Positions 26,019 through 34,506 of a DNA stretch of 64,000 nucleotides are shown one piece after another. This DNA comes from Actinopolyspora mzabensis (GTDB lineage: Bacteria; Actinomycetota; Actinomycetes; Mycobacteriales; Pseudonocardiaceae): positions 372,001 to 436,000 of the forward strand of contig NZ_FNFM01000004.1 of assembly GCF_900101095.1 (NCBI RefSeq). Reading direction: 5' to 3'. The stretch's first letter is position 1; each line of letters starts with the position of its first letter. Under the pieces are notes generated by a model. That model did not search any database, was not told the DNA's origin, and saw nothing but the letters and a program-made list of their open reading frames with translations. Position numbers and translations under genes: made by a program.

Positions 26019-26222
26019 TCAGCGGTTTCTTTGCCGCCAGCTTCGTCCCCCTTGGGTGACCGGTTCCGTCCAATCCGCGGAACGGTGGCTCGTTGAATCT
26101 TCCGCGATGTTTTCGACGGTGGCTTCGCAGGCGAGGAGCACCGCGGTGAGCGCGGCGATCTCGGAGGCGTTCGGTCTGCCCTTGGTTATGCTGATTCTTT
26201 CGTGCGTTGTCGATTCGTCCAT
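26019..26222 (-). CDS. acyl-CoA carboxylase epsilon subunit
   Basis: 67 residues. ISITKGRPNASEIAALTAVL is the hallmark AccE/PccE segment, and the tail WTEPVTQGGRSWRQRNR is the usual basic, Trp-containing end. These small actinobacterial proteins bridge and activate the alpha and beta subunits. The gene begins 14 bp after the carboxyltransferase stop. Its presence supports a working carboxylase assembled from cluster-borne subunits rather than a decarboxylase. Confidence 0.8.
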   Translation of the reverse strand: MDESTTHERISITKGRPNASEIAALTAVLLACEATVENIAEDSTSHRSADWTEPVTQGGRSWRQRNR

Positions 26223-26236
26223 TAGGATTACCCGGC

Positions 26237-27781
26237 TCACTGTGGCTGGTTGCCGTGCTTGCGACTCGGTAGTTCGGCGTGCTTGGCTCGCAGCATCCCC
26301 AAGGAGCGGACCAGTACCTGTCGTGTCTCCCCGGGATCGATGACGTCGTCGACGAGACCACGTTCGGCCGCGTAGTACGGGTGCATCAGATCCGCCCGGT
26401 ACTCCTTGATGCGTTGCTGCCGCACGCTCTCGGGATCGTCGGCGGCGTCGATCTCCTTGCGGAAGATGACGTTGGCGGCCCCCTCCGCGCCCATGACCGC
26501 GATCTCGTTCGTGGGCCACGACAGCGAGACATCGGATCCGATGGAGCGCGAGTCCATCACGATGTAGGCGCCACCGTAGGCCTTGCGCAGCACCAGCGAG
26601 ATCCGCGGCACCGTGGCGTTGCAGTAGGCGTAGAGCAGTTTCGCGCCGTGCCGGATGATGCCGCCGTGCTCCTGTCCCACCCCCGGGAGGAAGCCGGGGA
26701 CGTCCACCAGCGTGATGAGCGGGATGTTGAACGAGTCGCAGAACTGGACGAATCGCGCCGCCTTCTCACTGGAGTGGATGTCCAGAACCCCGGCCAGTGA
26801 CTGCGGCTGGTTCGCCACGATGCCGACCGTCTCACCCCCGAGTCGGGCGAGCGCGCATACCACGTTGTCCGCCCAGGAGGGGCTGATCTCGAAGTAGTCC
26901 GCGTCGTCGACGACCTCACCGATCACCCCGCGGACGTCGTAGGGACGGTTCCCGTCGACCGGCACCAGGTCACCCAGAGAGTCGTTGCGTCGGTCGACCG
27001 GGTCCCCCGTCGACTCGACGGGGGGCAGCTCGCGGTTGTTGGAGGGCAGCATCGACAGCAGATATCGAACCTCATCCAGGCAGGTCTCCTCGTCGTCGTA
27101 GGCGAAGTGGGCCACTCCCGAGGTGCCCGCGTGCACATCGGCGCCGCCGAGGCCGTCGTGGCTGATCTCCTCACCCGTCACGGACTGGACCACGTCGGGT
27201 CCGGTGATGAACATCTGCGAGGTGTCCCGCACCATGAACACGAAGTCGGTCAACGCCGGGGAGTACGCCGCACCACCGGCGCACGGCCCGAGCATCACGC
27301 TGATCTGCGGGATGACACCGGACGCCTTGGTGTTGCGGCTGAAGATACCGCCGTAACCGGCCAGTGCGGTGACGCCTTCCTGGATTCGCGCGCCCGCACC
27401 GTCGTTGAGGGAGACCAAAGGTGCACCGGCGGCGATGGCCCGGTCCATGAGGTTGTGGATCTTCTGTGCGTGCGCTTCCCCGAGCGCGCCACCGAAGATC
27501 CGGAAGTCGTGCGCGTAGACGAACACCGTTCGTCCGTACACCGTTCCCCAGCCGGTTACCACGCCATCGGTGTAGGGCCTGCGCTGCTCCAGACCGAACC
27601 CGCTCGCGCGGTGGCGCCGGAACTGCTCCAACTCCTGGAAGGTTCCCTCGTCCAGCAGCGAGTCGATTCGCTCCCGCGCGGTTTGCTTGCCCTTGGCGTG
27701 CTGTCGTTCGGTGGCCTTCGGATCAGGTCCCTGCTGAACCCACCGCCTGTTCTCGACGAGTTCGTCGACACATTCCCGCAT
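26237..27781 (-). CDS. acyl-CoA carboxylase carboxyltransferase (beta) subunit
   Basis: 514 residues, the normal length for AccD/PccB proteins. Two crotonase-like halves are seen: oxyanion-hole glycines in GGIFSRNTKASGVIPQIS and MLGPCAGGAAYSPAL in the first, and VDVPGFLPGVGQEHGGIIR with KAYGGAYIVMDSRS in the second. It transfers carboxyl from biotin to acetyl- or propionyl-CoA. In the operon it sits between the PPTase and AccE and should raise malonyl-CoA for chain building. The jadomycin cluster has a comparable gene (jadN). A paralogue's C-terminus is at the left edge of the window. Confidence 0.93.
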   Translation of the reverse strand: MRECVDELVENRRWVQQGPDPKATERQHAKGKQTARERIDSLLDEGTFQELEQFRRHRASGFGLEQRRPYTDGVVTGWGTVYGRTVFVYAHDFRIFGGALGEAHAQKIHNLMDRAIAAGAPLVSLNDGAGARIQEGVTALAGYGGIFSRNTKASGVIPQISVMLGPCAGGAAYSPALTDFVFMVRDTSQMFITGPDVVQSVTGEEISHDGLGGADVHAGTSGVAHFAYDDEETCLDEVRYLLSMLPSNNRELPPVESTGDPVDRRNDSLGDLVPVDGNRPYDVRGVIGEVVDDADYFEISPSWADNVVCALARLGGETVGIVANQPQSLAGVLDIHSSEKAARFVQFCDSFNIPLITLVDVPGFLPGVGQEHGGIIRHGAKLLYAYCNATVPRISLVLRKAYGGAYIVMDSRSIGSDVSLSWPTNEIAVMGAEGAANVIFRKEIDAADDPESVRQQRIKEYRADLMHPYYAAERGLVDDVIDPGETRQVLVRSLGMLRAKHAELPSRKHGNQPQ

Positions 27782-27829
27782 CGTCGCTCCTCCGTTTCGG
27801 AATTGAATCCACCCGTTACGCGTTGGAAA

Positions 27830-28606
27830 TCAGGATTTCGTGCCCACGCGGAAGTCCGTTCCGAGCAATTCGGCCGAATACGCGGAATAGAGGCAGTCGG
27901 CCGGCAACCAGCGTGCGTTGGTGGGACGGCTGACACCGTCGACCACCGCTGCCGCTGCGACGTGATTGACGTGTTCGGAGCCGCAGGCGATGTTGTCGAC
28001 CACCCACCCGGGCGGGGCGGAGGGAGCCGGACCATCGTCGGCCCTCCCCAAATAATCGGCTGCCAGGTCACGGCAGAGCCCGGTGCCGAGTCCCTTGAGG
28101 TAGGCCTCCTTGCGCGTCCACAGGCGTCCGAAGGGAAGCTGGCGCCGTGCACTCGGGTATCGCGCCAGTTCCGCTTGTTCGTCCGGGTGCAGCGCAGGGC
28201 TGCACATTTCCACTGTTTCCTCGGAGGGCAGCACCTCCACGTCTACTCCGACCGGTTCCGTTGCCACGCCGAAGAGCGCGAGACCACTGGTGTGCGACAA
28301 CGAGTAGTGCAGTGGTGTACCGACCATGACCGGCTTGCCGTGCAGCCCCCCGCAAGCGGGGCAGGAGGTCCGGCTCAGGCGAACCTCACCGGGAACGGTG
28401 TCCAGGTAGGCGGCCAGGATACGTCTCAAGGCGATATGCGCGGTGAGGTACAGGAGCCTGTCGTGTGGCCGGAGGAACGCCGAAGCGCGTTGCCGCTCGC
28501 TCTCGTCGAGCTCGCCGGTCTGCAACGGAGCCCCTGGCGGTTCGGTCCACGGCTGCCGGAGCAGCCACAGGTGCAACCATCCCGCTCCGTTTCGATGCGG
28601 ACTCAT
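27830..28606 (-). CDS. 4'-phosphopantetheinyl transferase (Sfp-type)
   Basis: 258 residues from an ATG overlapping the upstream stop as ATGA (28603-28606). Sfp signatures are present: GVDVEVLP at 120-127 supplying the Mg-binding Asp and Glu, and WTRKEAYLKGLGTGL from 163. There is also a Cys pair (SCPACGG) typical of some actinobacterial members. It moves phosphopantetheine from CoA onto Ser of carrier proteins, here probably both ACPs of the cluster. JadM of the jadomycin cluster is a precedent for a PPTase inside an angucycline cluster. Confidence 0.92.
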   Translation of the reverse strand: MSPHRNGAGWLHLWLLRQPWTEPPGAPLQTGELDESERQRASAFLRPHDRLLYLTAHIALRRILAAYLDTVPGEVRLSRTSCPACGGLHGKPVMVGTPLHYSLSHTSGLALFGVATEPVGVDVEVLPSEETVEMCSPALHPDEQAELARYPSARRQLPFGRLWTRKEAYLKGLGTGLCRDLAADYLGRADDGPAPSAPPGWVVDNIACGSEHVNHVAAAAVVDGVSRPTNARWLPADCLYSAYSAELLGTDFRVGTKS

Positions 28607-28992
28607 AATCGCCCGCCGTCCGTCCACGGCACCGAGTCGCTCACACCCTCGGGATCGCTCCTCAGCGGGTACGGATCCACGATTCGCATCGCGCACAACG
28701 CGGCCAGTTCGGTCACACTTGACGCCCGCAGGATCCGGACCGCCCCGATGTCGATGCGCAGGAGCAGCCGGATCCTCCGCTCGAGCCGGAGCGCCACTAT
28801 GGAGCCCACTCCCTGGGTGTGCAACGGCTTACTAGGATCCACACTGTGCTCGGAGGGAAGTTCCAGGGCCCTGGTCACCTCCTGGCAGAGGAATCTCTCG
28901 ATGCTTTCCACGCGTTCGTCGATGTCGGTGGCGCGCAGCGTCTCCGGATCCGTGCACGGTGCGCGATCGCGTGCTGTGCTCCTCGTGTTCAT
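28603..28992 (-). CDS. second stand-alone carrier protein
   Basis: 129 residues. Central region of about 75 residues has the carrier-domain pattern: VESIERFLCQEVTRALEL, then GVGSIVALRLERRIRLLL with candidate phosphopantetheine Ser64, then VTELAALCAM. The residue before Ser is Gly rather than the usual Asp, and the domain is more like type I PKS/NRPS carriers than like the type II ACP of this cluster. Both ends have extra disordered residues. It is coupled to the PPTase gene. A role in starter-unit supply, tailoring on a carrier, or a second short chain is possible but unproven. Confidence 0.72.
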   Translation of the reverse strand: MNTRSTARDRAPCTDPETLRATDIDERVESIERFLCQEVTRALELPSEHSVDPSKPLHTQGVGSIVALRLERRIRLLLRIDIGAVRILRASSVTELAALCAMRIVDPYPLRSDPEGVSDSVPWTDGGRL

Positions 28993-28998
28993 CGTCGA

Positions 28999-30243
28999 TC
29001 ACCCTTCCTGCCGTGTTGCCTCGTCGGATCCGCGTCCGGATACCGCGACCAGCACACCGACGACTCCGACAGCTGTGATGAGCAGCAGAGCCGGGCGGTC
29101 CTGCTCGGACACCGCCAGCACTACCGCTACCAGGGACAACATGATTACGGCCGAGAACTGCACCGCACTCTGGTACATGGCAACCGCTCGTTCTCGGTCC
29201 TGCGGACGTACTCGGGAAGTGGCCCGCATGTTCAGCGCCCCGAACGAGAGCACGAAGCCGACTCCGACGAGCAGCAACGTGGGGAGCACTCCGACCGAGT
29301 AGGACTCAGCGGCGAGCGGAGTCAGGCGGAACGCGTATCCCGCTGTCGCGGCCATCGCCCCGAGGGCTATCAACGACCCGGTGCCGAATCGTTCGACCAT
29401 CCTTCCCGTGAACGGGGAGGACAACGCCAGTGGCAGGCAAGCGGGCAGAAATGCCAGCGCGACCTGCCATCTGTCCCAGTCCCAGTGATCTCGTAGTTCG
29501 AAGGTCAGTAACAACAGCGTGCTCAGATACGTCCCGTTGAGCACCGCAGCGCCGACTGACGAGCGGACCAGTGGTCCGTTGACCGTCGATGAAAGTCCGT
29601 GCCCGGGCGGTCGGATCCGAGCGGGGGCCTGTGCGGGGATCAGTCGTGCCGCGAACGGTGCCAGCACCAGGGCTGCCAGTGCCGGAACCACGAACAGCCA
29701 ACGCCAGCTCAGTGCGTTCAGCGCCGCGGACAACACCAGTCCTCCGGTGAAACCCGCGGCCCCGAACATGGAGTAGAACGAAACCGCGCGCCGCTGGTCC
29801 GGTCCTTCGGAGAAGGTCGCGTTGATGATCGCCAGCCCCACCGGTGCGGTGAGAGCGGCGCACATGCCCTTCACGATTCGGGTCAGCACGAGTACTGCCC
29901 AGCTGGTGGTCCATCCACCGATCAACGAGGCGGCGGCGAAGACGAGCAGCGCGATCAGATACACCCGGCGCCTGCCCCAGTACGCGGTCACCCGCCGTCC
30001 CAGCAGCAGGAGGGAGCCGAATCCGAGCGCGAAGCCGCTCATCACCAGCTGAACCTGCCACAGCGGCAGCTCGAAATCGTCGGCTATACCGGGAAGAGCG
30101 GGCAACACCACCGAGACTTCGAGCGCATCGATGAGCATGTTCCCGGAGAGCACGAAGAGCAGCATCCACAGCCGCGCGTCCCAGCCTCCTTTCGTGACCG
30201 ACCGAGGGGTGGGTTTGGTAACCATTTCGGTGGCACCCTCCAT
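28999..30243 (-). CDS. MFS exporter of the polyketide operon
   Basis: 414 residues with about 12 to 14 membrane spans. MFS loop motif GRRVTAYWGRRRVYLIALL lies after span 2, and MLIDALEVSVVLPALPGIAD after span 1 resembles the DHA2/EmrB type in short form. It ends six bp before the carrier protein start, so it belongs to the main operon. It probably exports the polyketide; it is one of three MFS pumps in the cluster, which hints at product toxicity or more than one exported species. Confidence 0.9.
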   Translation of the reverse strand: MEGATEMVTKPTPRSVTKGGWDARLWMLLFVLSGNMLIDALEVSVVLPALPGIADDFELPLWQVQLVMSGFALGFGSLLLLGRRVTAYWGRRRVYLIALLVFAAASLIGGWTTSWAVLVLTRIVKGMCAALTAPVGLAIINATFSEGPDQRRAVSFYSMFGAAGFTGGLVLSAALNALSWRWLFVVPALAALVLAPFAARLIPAQAPARIRPPGHGLSSTVNGPLVRSSVGAAVLNGTYLSTLLLLTFELRDHWDWDRWQVALAFLPACLPLALSSPFTGRMVERFGTGSLIALGAMAATAGYAFRLTPLAAESYSVGVLPTLLLVGVGFVLSFGALNMRATSRVRPQDRERAVAMYQSAVQFSAVIMLSLVAVVLAVSEQDRPALLLITAVGVVGVLVAVSGRGSDEATRQEG

Positions 30244-30345
30244 GCCTGTTCCTTGCGGATGTCGAGGTTGTCGGGATTCGGGAAGGGGCCGGCCGTGGTG
30301 CGAGGCCTCGGCCGGCCCGTCCGCTGCGAGACCGGCGGGGCCGAA

Positions 30346-31110
30346 TCAACCCCCCAGCAGCGTTCCCCCGCTGGCGTCGATGTAGGAGCCGGTGATCCAG
30401 CGAGCGTCGTCACTGGCGAGGAACGCCACGGCTGACGCGACATCGTCTCCCTCACCCACACGGTTGAACACCGACAGCGCTGCCATCTGCTCCACGGCCT
30501 CGGGGATGTCGAACACCTCGGTGCCGTTGTTGGTGATGCCGGGGCCCACACTGTTCACGGTGATACCGCGGCTGCCCAGGTGTTTGGCGTAGTGCAGCGT
30601 GATCTGATCGACCGCACCCTTGGTCATCGCGTACGCGACCTCCTGCGGGTTCGCGAACTTGGTGAGCCCGGAGGAGATGTTGATGATGCGACCGCCGTCG
30701 GGCATGTTCTCCAACGCGCGTTGGACGATGAAGAACGGTGCCTTGGCATTGACGGTGTAGAGCCGGTCGAACTGCTCTGAGGTGAGTTCCTCGGGAGCCA
30801 CACCACCCATCACACCGGCATTGTTGACCAGGATGTTGAGGTCGGTGCTGCCGGTACGTTCCTTCAGTCCGTGTTCCAGTGCGAGGAAGAGCTCGTGGAT
30901 GTCGCCGGTTACACCGAGTTCGGCCTGCACGGCGAACGCGCGCCCACCTTCCTTCTCGATCTCGGCCACGACCTCGTCCGCTGCCGTACGGTTGTTCGCG
31001 CAATGCACGGCCACAAGTGCGCCCTCCCGAGCCAGCAGAATCGCGGTCGCCCGACCTATTCCTCGACTGGATCCCGTTACGAGTGCGGTCTTTTCGCTGA
31101 GCTTGCCCAT
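30346..31110 (-). CDS. internal start: free SDR reductase from the fusion gene
   Basis: The Met at residue 413 of the fusion (ATG 31110) is preceded by agaggagcaccgcg, a strong ribosome-binding site inside the coding sequence. Starting here gives a complete 254-residue SDR beginning GKLSEKTALVTGSSRGIG. In the PgaM family such a second start yields free reductase that complexes with the fusion; the visible site suggests the same here. This is seen in the sequence as a signal and inferred as function. Confidence 0.7.
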   Translation of the reverse strand: MGKLSEKTALVTGSSRGIGRATAILLAREGALVAVHCANNRTAADEVVAEIEKEGGRAFAVQAELGVTGDIHELFLALEHGLKERTGSTDLNILVNNAGVMGGVAPEELTSEQFDRLYTVNAKAPFFIVQRALENMPDGGRIINISSGLTKFANPQEVAYAMTKGAVDQITLHYAKHLGSRGITVNSVGPGITNNGTEVFDIPEAVEQMAALSVFNRVGEGDDVASAVAFLASDDARWITGSYIDASGGTLLGG

Positions 31111-32346
31111 CGCGGTGCTCCTCTGCCTGGAAGGTGTCGATTCCGTGTCGCGCCGTTGTCGCGTCTCTCGGGCCGGGTAAGGGGTGTCCAGTCCGCTGAT
31201 CATGGTTGCCAGATGACGACGCGCTGTCCCCAGCTCCATGAGTTCGCCGACGACCTCGCGCAGGGCTTCGACCTCGGGCCCGCCGAGCAGCAGCTGCGCC
31301 TGTGCCTCGATGTTCGTCAGGGCACGTTTTCCGACCGGATGCCTGGTCTCGTGATAGGAGTCCAGCAGGGCTGGATCGGGGTTCCCGACGAACTGCGCCG
31401 CCAACTTCCCACCGAGATCGGCGGCGTCCTGCAGACCGAGGTTGATGGCCTGTCCACCGGTGGGCAACTGCACGTGAGCCGCGTCCCCGGCGAGCAGCAC
31501 CCGTCCCAGTCGGTAGTGGTTCACCTGGCGGTTGGCGTTGCCGAAGGCATTTACCCAAACGGGCACACCGGTGCTGATGTCCTCGCCGGTGACCCGCCAC
31601 CAGGCTTGCACCACCTCCTCGAAGTCGGGTTCCGTTCCACGGTGCTCGGGTTCGCGTCCGTACTCGTGCACCATGACGCGAGTGATTCCGTCCGGACCGC
31701 GCGAAGCGATCGCCAGTCCGTTCGGATGCCGTTCGAATCGCCGGTTGGGAATGTCGATGGCCTCGACATCGGCGCGGAGCAGTTCCTTGGTCGCCGAGCT
31801 TCCGGGGAAGTCGAAACCCGTGAGGCGTCGTACCGTGCTCCGCTCCCCGTCGCAACCGACCAGGTAGGACGGGCGGAACCGCAGCTCAGCCCCGTCGGGC
31901 CCCTTCACTTCGACATCCACGTGGTCCGAGCGATCGACGACTCCGTCGACCCGGTGGCCACGCCTTATCCTCGCGCCCATGGCGATGGCGCGGTCCTGCA
32001 GTACCGCCTCGATACGGGTCTGCGGTGCCTTCCACTGGCCCGAGTGGGGGTTTTCCGGAGCTGCGGCTGTCAGGTCGAGCGGGATGCCGCCGAAGTGGCC
32101 GGCCCCGCCCCGCGGGGGTGGGCCCAACTCTTCGAGTAACCCACGCTCGTCGAACAGCTCCATGGTGCGCGCGTGCAGTGTGGAGGCCCGCGACTCGGTA
32201 GTGGGCTCGGTTAGCTGCTCCAGAACGGTGACTCCCGTTCCGTTGGCCCGCAGTTCGCAGGCGAGGAACAGCCCGACCGGACCGGCACCGACGATCACGA
32301 CGTCCGCGTCCGACTCGTCCGTTCGCTGATTGACGTACGTGGCCAT
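30346..32346 (-). CDS. angucycline oxygenase-reductase fusion (PgaM/UrdM-like)
   Basis: 666 residues from the ATG at 32346, 4 bp after the aromatase gene. Residues 1-390 are a class A FAD hydroxylase: GAGPVG at 20-25, the DG motif in LVGCDGERSTVRRLTGFDFP, and GD motif in RVLLAGDAAHVQLPTGGQ. The usual C-terminal thioredoxin-like domain is missing. A Ser/Arg-rich linker leads to a complete SDR from residue 413 (TGSSRGIGRA, NNAG, and YAMTKG as the YxxxK site). Fusions of this kind (PgaM, UrdM) carry out the late 12b-hydroxylation/12-deoxygenation and C6 ketoreduction of angucyclines. The SDR part also has its own start. Confidence 0.93.
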   Translation of the reverse strand: MATYVNQRTDESDADVVIVGAGPVGLFLACELRANGTGVTVLEQLTEPTTESRASTLHARTMELFDERGLLEELGPPPRGGAGHFGGIPLDLTAAAPENPHSGQWKAPQTRIEAVLQDRAIAMGARIRRGHRVDGVVDRSDHVDVEVKGPDGAELRFRPSYLVGCDGERSTVRRLTGFDFPGSSATKELLRADVEAIDIPNRRFERHPNGLAIASRGPDGITRVMVHEYGREPEHRGTEPDFEEVVQAWWRVTGEDISTGVPVWVNAFGNANRQVNHYRLGRVLLAGDAAHVQLPTGGQAINLGLQDAADLGGKLAAQFVGNPDPALLDSYHETRHPVGKRALTNIEAQAQLLLGGPEVEALREVVGELMELGTARRHLATMISGLDTPYPARETRQRRDTESTPSRQRSTAMGKLSEKTALVTGSSRGIGRATAILLAREGALVAVHCANNRTAADEVVAEIEKEGGRAFAVQAELGVTGDIHELFLALEHGLKERTGSTDLNILVNNAGVMGGVAPEELTSEQFDRLYTVNAKAPFFIVQRALENMPDGGRIINISSGLTKFANPQEVAYAMTKGAVDQITLHYAKHLGSRGITVNSVGPGITNNGTEVFDIPEAVEQMAALSVFNRVGEGDDVASAVAFLASDDARWITGSYIDASGGTLLGG

Positions 32347-32350
32347 CGTT

Positions 32351-33286
32351 CTAGCGCCGTGCTTCCGCGTGTTCCTTGGCGTACCCCAGGGTCGCCCTGC
32401 TGTTCCCGCCCAGCGCGTTCCTGATGAACGTGCGTGCTTCGGTGACTCCGGCGTCATCACCGAGGATTCCGGCGATGTTGTCCGCGTTGATCACAACGGT
32501 GTGCTGTGACGTGGCGATCGTTGTGCCGTCCTCGTTCTCCTCGAGCGTCCAGCAGCCGGTGTGCACCGTCATCAGCGGCGGAACGGTCGTCTGCTTATAA
32601 GTGATCTTGTGATTCGGGAAACAGACCCGTACGGACTCGGTGGTGTGCGTCGAACCGTCCTTCGTCCTGGTGTCCATGCGCAGCAACTGCACACCGGGTG
32701 AATCCTCGGTCATGCTCACCGTGGCCACGTGGGGAAGCCGTTCCTCCCACAGTCGGGCCTCGTTGAGGAAGTCGTAGACGTCCTTTGCCGAACCGCTTAT
32801 GTCCATGCTGTCCTCGAAGGACATGTACAGGTCCTCGTTGGTGGCGAGTTCGACGTTCTCCTTCAACGAAGCCAGTTCCGAACGACTGTTGCGGTCAACG
32901 GCCTGGTCGATCCACTCCAGGTGCTCTCGATCGTCGTCGACTGCCCGGTAGTCGTGCAGCAGCCGCACCAGCGAGGAGCGCTCGCTCCGTTGTTCGATGA
33001 TCCACGTACCGCCCATCTCGGCGACCGGATGTGCCGGGGTCTCCTGCCGGAAGGAGATCGACATGTTCTCCGGGTCGAGGACGCGCTTCGAGACCCAGTT
33101 CTTCGCCGCACCGTTGGCGGTTGCCCATATCCGGATGCGTTCCTCGGTCTCACCGCGATCGGCGTAGTCGACGTACACCGAAGGAGGGAAGATCTGCGGC
33201 CAGTTCTCCACTTCCGCGATCAGCCGGTACACCTCGGCAGCCGGGGCATCGACGGTGATCTCGTGCTCGACTTCGCGTTTGGTCAT
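32351..33286 (-). CDS. didomain aromatase/cyclase (PgaL/JadD type)
   Basis: 311 residues made of two SRPBCC (Bet v1-like) domains. The first starts REVEHEITVDAPAAEVYRLI with VENWPQIFPPSV; the second starts at about 157 with MDISGSAKDVYDFLNEARLW. Didomain ARO/CYCs close and aromatise the first ring (C9-reduced chains) of decaketides. It lies 27 bp after the ketoreductase, exactly as in known angucycline clusters. Confidence 0.94.
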   Translation of the reverse strand: MTKREVEHEITVDAPAAEVYRLIAEVENWPQIFPPSVYVDYADRGETEERIRIWATANGAAKNWVSKRVLDPENMSISFRQETPAHPVAEMGGTWIIEQRSERSSLVRLLHDYRAVDDDREHLEWIDQAVDRNSRSELASLKENVELATNEDLYMSFEDSMDISGSAKDVYDFLNEARLWEERLPHVATVSMTEDSPGVQLLRMDTRTKDGSTHTTESVRVCFPNHKITYKQTTVPPLMTVHTGCWTLEENEDGTTIATSQHTVVINADNIAGILGDDAGVTEARTFIRNALGGNSRATLGYAKEHAEARR

Positions 33287-33313
33287 GGTGGTAGTCCTCT
33301 CCTGCGGATGAGA

Positions 33314-34099
33314 TCAGAAGTTGCCGAGAGCGCCGCAGACGTTGAGCGCTTGTGCCGTGATGGAAGCCGCGGTGTCGGTAACCAGGTATCCGACCAGCCC
33401 GGCGACCTCGTCAGGGGTCGAGTACCGGCCGAGTGGAATCTTGGCCTGGAACTGGGACAGGACCTGTTCCTCGGTGGTGTCGTACGCGGCCGCGTAACCC
33501 TGCCGCACTCGCTCGGCCATCGGGGTCTCCACGTACCCGGGGCAGACCGCGTTCACCGTGATGCCCGTCTGGGCGAGTTCCTTGCCCAGCGCTTTGGTCA
33601 GCCCGACCACACCGTGTTTGGAGGCCGAGTAGGGAGCGCCCAGAACCACGCCCTGCTTGCCCGCCGTGGAGGCGATGTTGACGATCCGCCCCCAGCTCTT
33701 GTGCCGCATGCCGCCGGTGTTGAGCACCTCACGAGTCATCCGGAACACACTGTTCAGGTTGGTCTCGACGACGTCGAACCACAGCTCGTCGGCGATATCC
33801 GCCGTCACCCCACCGCCGGAACGCCCGGCGTTGTTGACCAGCACGTCGATCTCCCCGAACCGGTCCACCGCCTGCCGCACCAAGCTGTTCACGTCCTCCG
33901 CCGAGCGCACATCGCACGCGGCGCCGTCCACGTTCAGCCCCTCCTGCCGGAGTTCTTTGAGCGTCGCGGACAAGTTCTCCTGGTCGCGAGCACAGATGAA
34001 CACCTGGTGGTTCTGCCGAGCCAGCAATTTGGTCGACGAAAGGCCGATGCCGCTGGTGCCCCCGGTGACGATCGCGGTCCGTTGTTCCTGCTGTGTCAT
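33314..34099 (-). CDS. C9 ketoreductase (ActIII-like SDR)
   Basis: 261 residues. NADPH-binding TGGTSGIG at 12-19, VNNAGRSGGG at about 88-97, catalytic Ser in NIASTAGKQG and YSASK as the YxxxK pair. This is the standard type II PKS ketoreductase reducing the C9 carbonyl of the nascent chain, which fixes the first-ring folding. It is preceded by the ACP gene and followed by the aromatase. The C-terminal ALNVCGALGNF is characteristic of the ActIII group. Confidence 0.95.
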   Translation of the reverse strand: MTQQEQRTAIVTGGTSGIGLSSTKLLARQNHQVFICARDQENLSATLKELRQEGLNVDGAACDVRSAEDVNSLVRQAVDRFGEIDVLVNNAGRSGGGVTADIADELWFDVVETNLNSVFRMTREVLNTGGMRHKSWGRIVNIASTAGKQGVVLGAPYSASKHGVVGLTKALGKELAQTGITVNAVCPGYVETPMAERVRQGYAAAYDTTEEQVLSQFQAKIPLGRYSTPDEVAGLVGYLVTDTAASITAQALNVCGALGNF

Positions 34100-34185
34100 G
34101 CCTACTCCCGTGGAACGGTTGCTGCGGGGTGCCGCTGCCGCAGCCTGCGGCGGCAGCGGCTGGTGCGGGATTTGGAGTGCCGTGG

Positions 34186-34464
34186 TCAGGAGACCGGGTC
34201 TGCCTGTGCCAGCCCCAGGTCGTTGTTGACGGCTTCGACCAAAGCGCGGGGTGTCTCAGCTTCGCTGATCGCGGATTCGTCGAGTGAGATCTCGTATTCC
34301 CGCTCGATCCGCCCGCCGGTTTCGAGCAGGGCCAACGAGTCGTAGCCGAGCACCTCGAAGTCGATGTCGAGTATGTCGCCGTCGAGACTTACACCGTCGC
34401 CGCTGCCGGCTGCCTCACGAAGGATCCGCTTCAGGTCTTCGACTGTGAATTCGGTGGTCGACAT
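34186..34464 (-). CDS. type II PKS acyl carrier protein
   Basis: 92 residues from the ATG at 34464, after ttaggagattccga. The phosphopantetheine site is FEVLGYDSLALLE with Ser43. Four-helix carrier fold with the acidic helix II (TGGRIEREYEISLDE). It holds the growing decaketide for the KS pair encoded just before it. Its order between KS-beta and KR is the canonical one. Confidence 0.95.
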   Translation of the reverse strand: MSTTEFTVEDLKRILREAAGSGDGVSLDGDILDIDFEVLGYDSLALLETGGRIEREYEISLDESAISEAETPRALVEAVNNDLGLAQADPVS

Positions 34465-34506
34465 TCGGAATCTCCTAATTGTTGTGAACATTGTTGTTTC
34501 CGGACT

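Noticed and set aside
27107-29302. 731-codon open frame on the + strand
   Set aside because: It runs opposite to the carboxyltransferase, PPTase and carrier genes, which all have clear family motifs. Long antisense frames are normal in high-GC DNA.
30346-31110. Possibility that the SDR is an entirely separate gene
   Set aside because: The frame is continuous with the oxygenase without a stop, and known family members are fusions. It is listed as an internal start instead.
32729-34345. 538-codon + strand frame over the aromatase and ketoreductase genes
   Set aside because: It lies antisense to two well-identified genes and shows no domain of its own.
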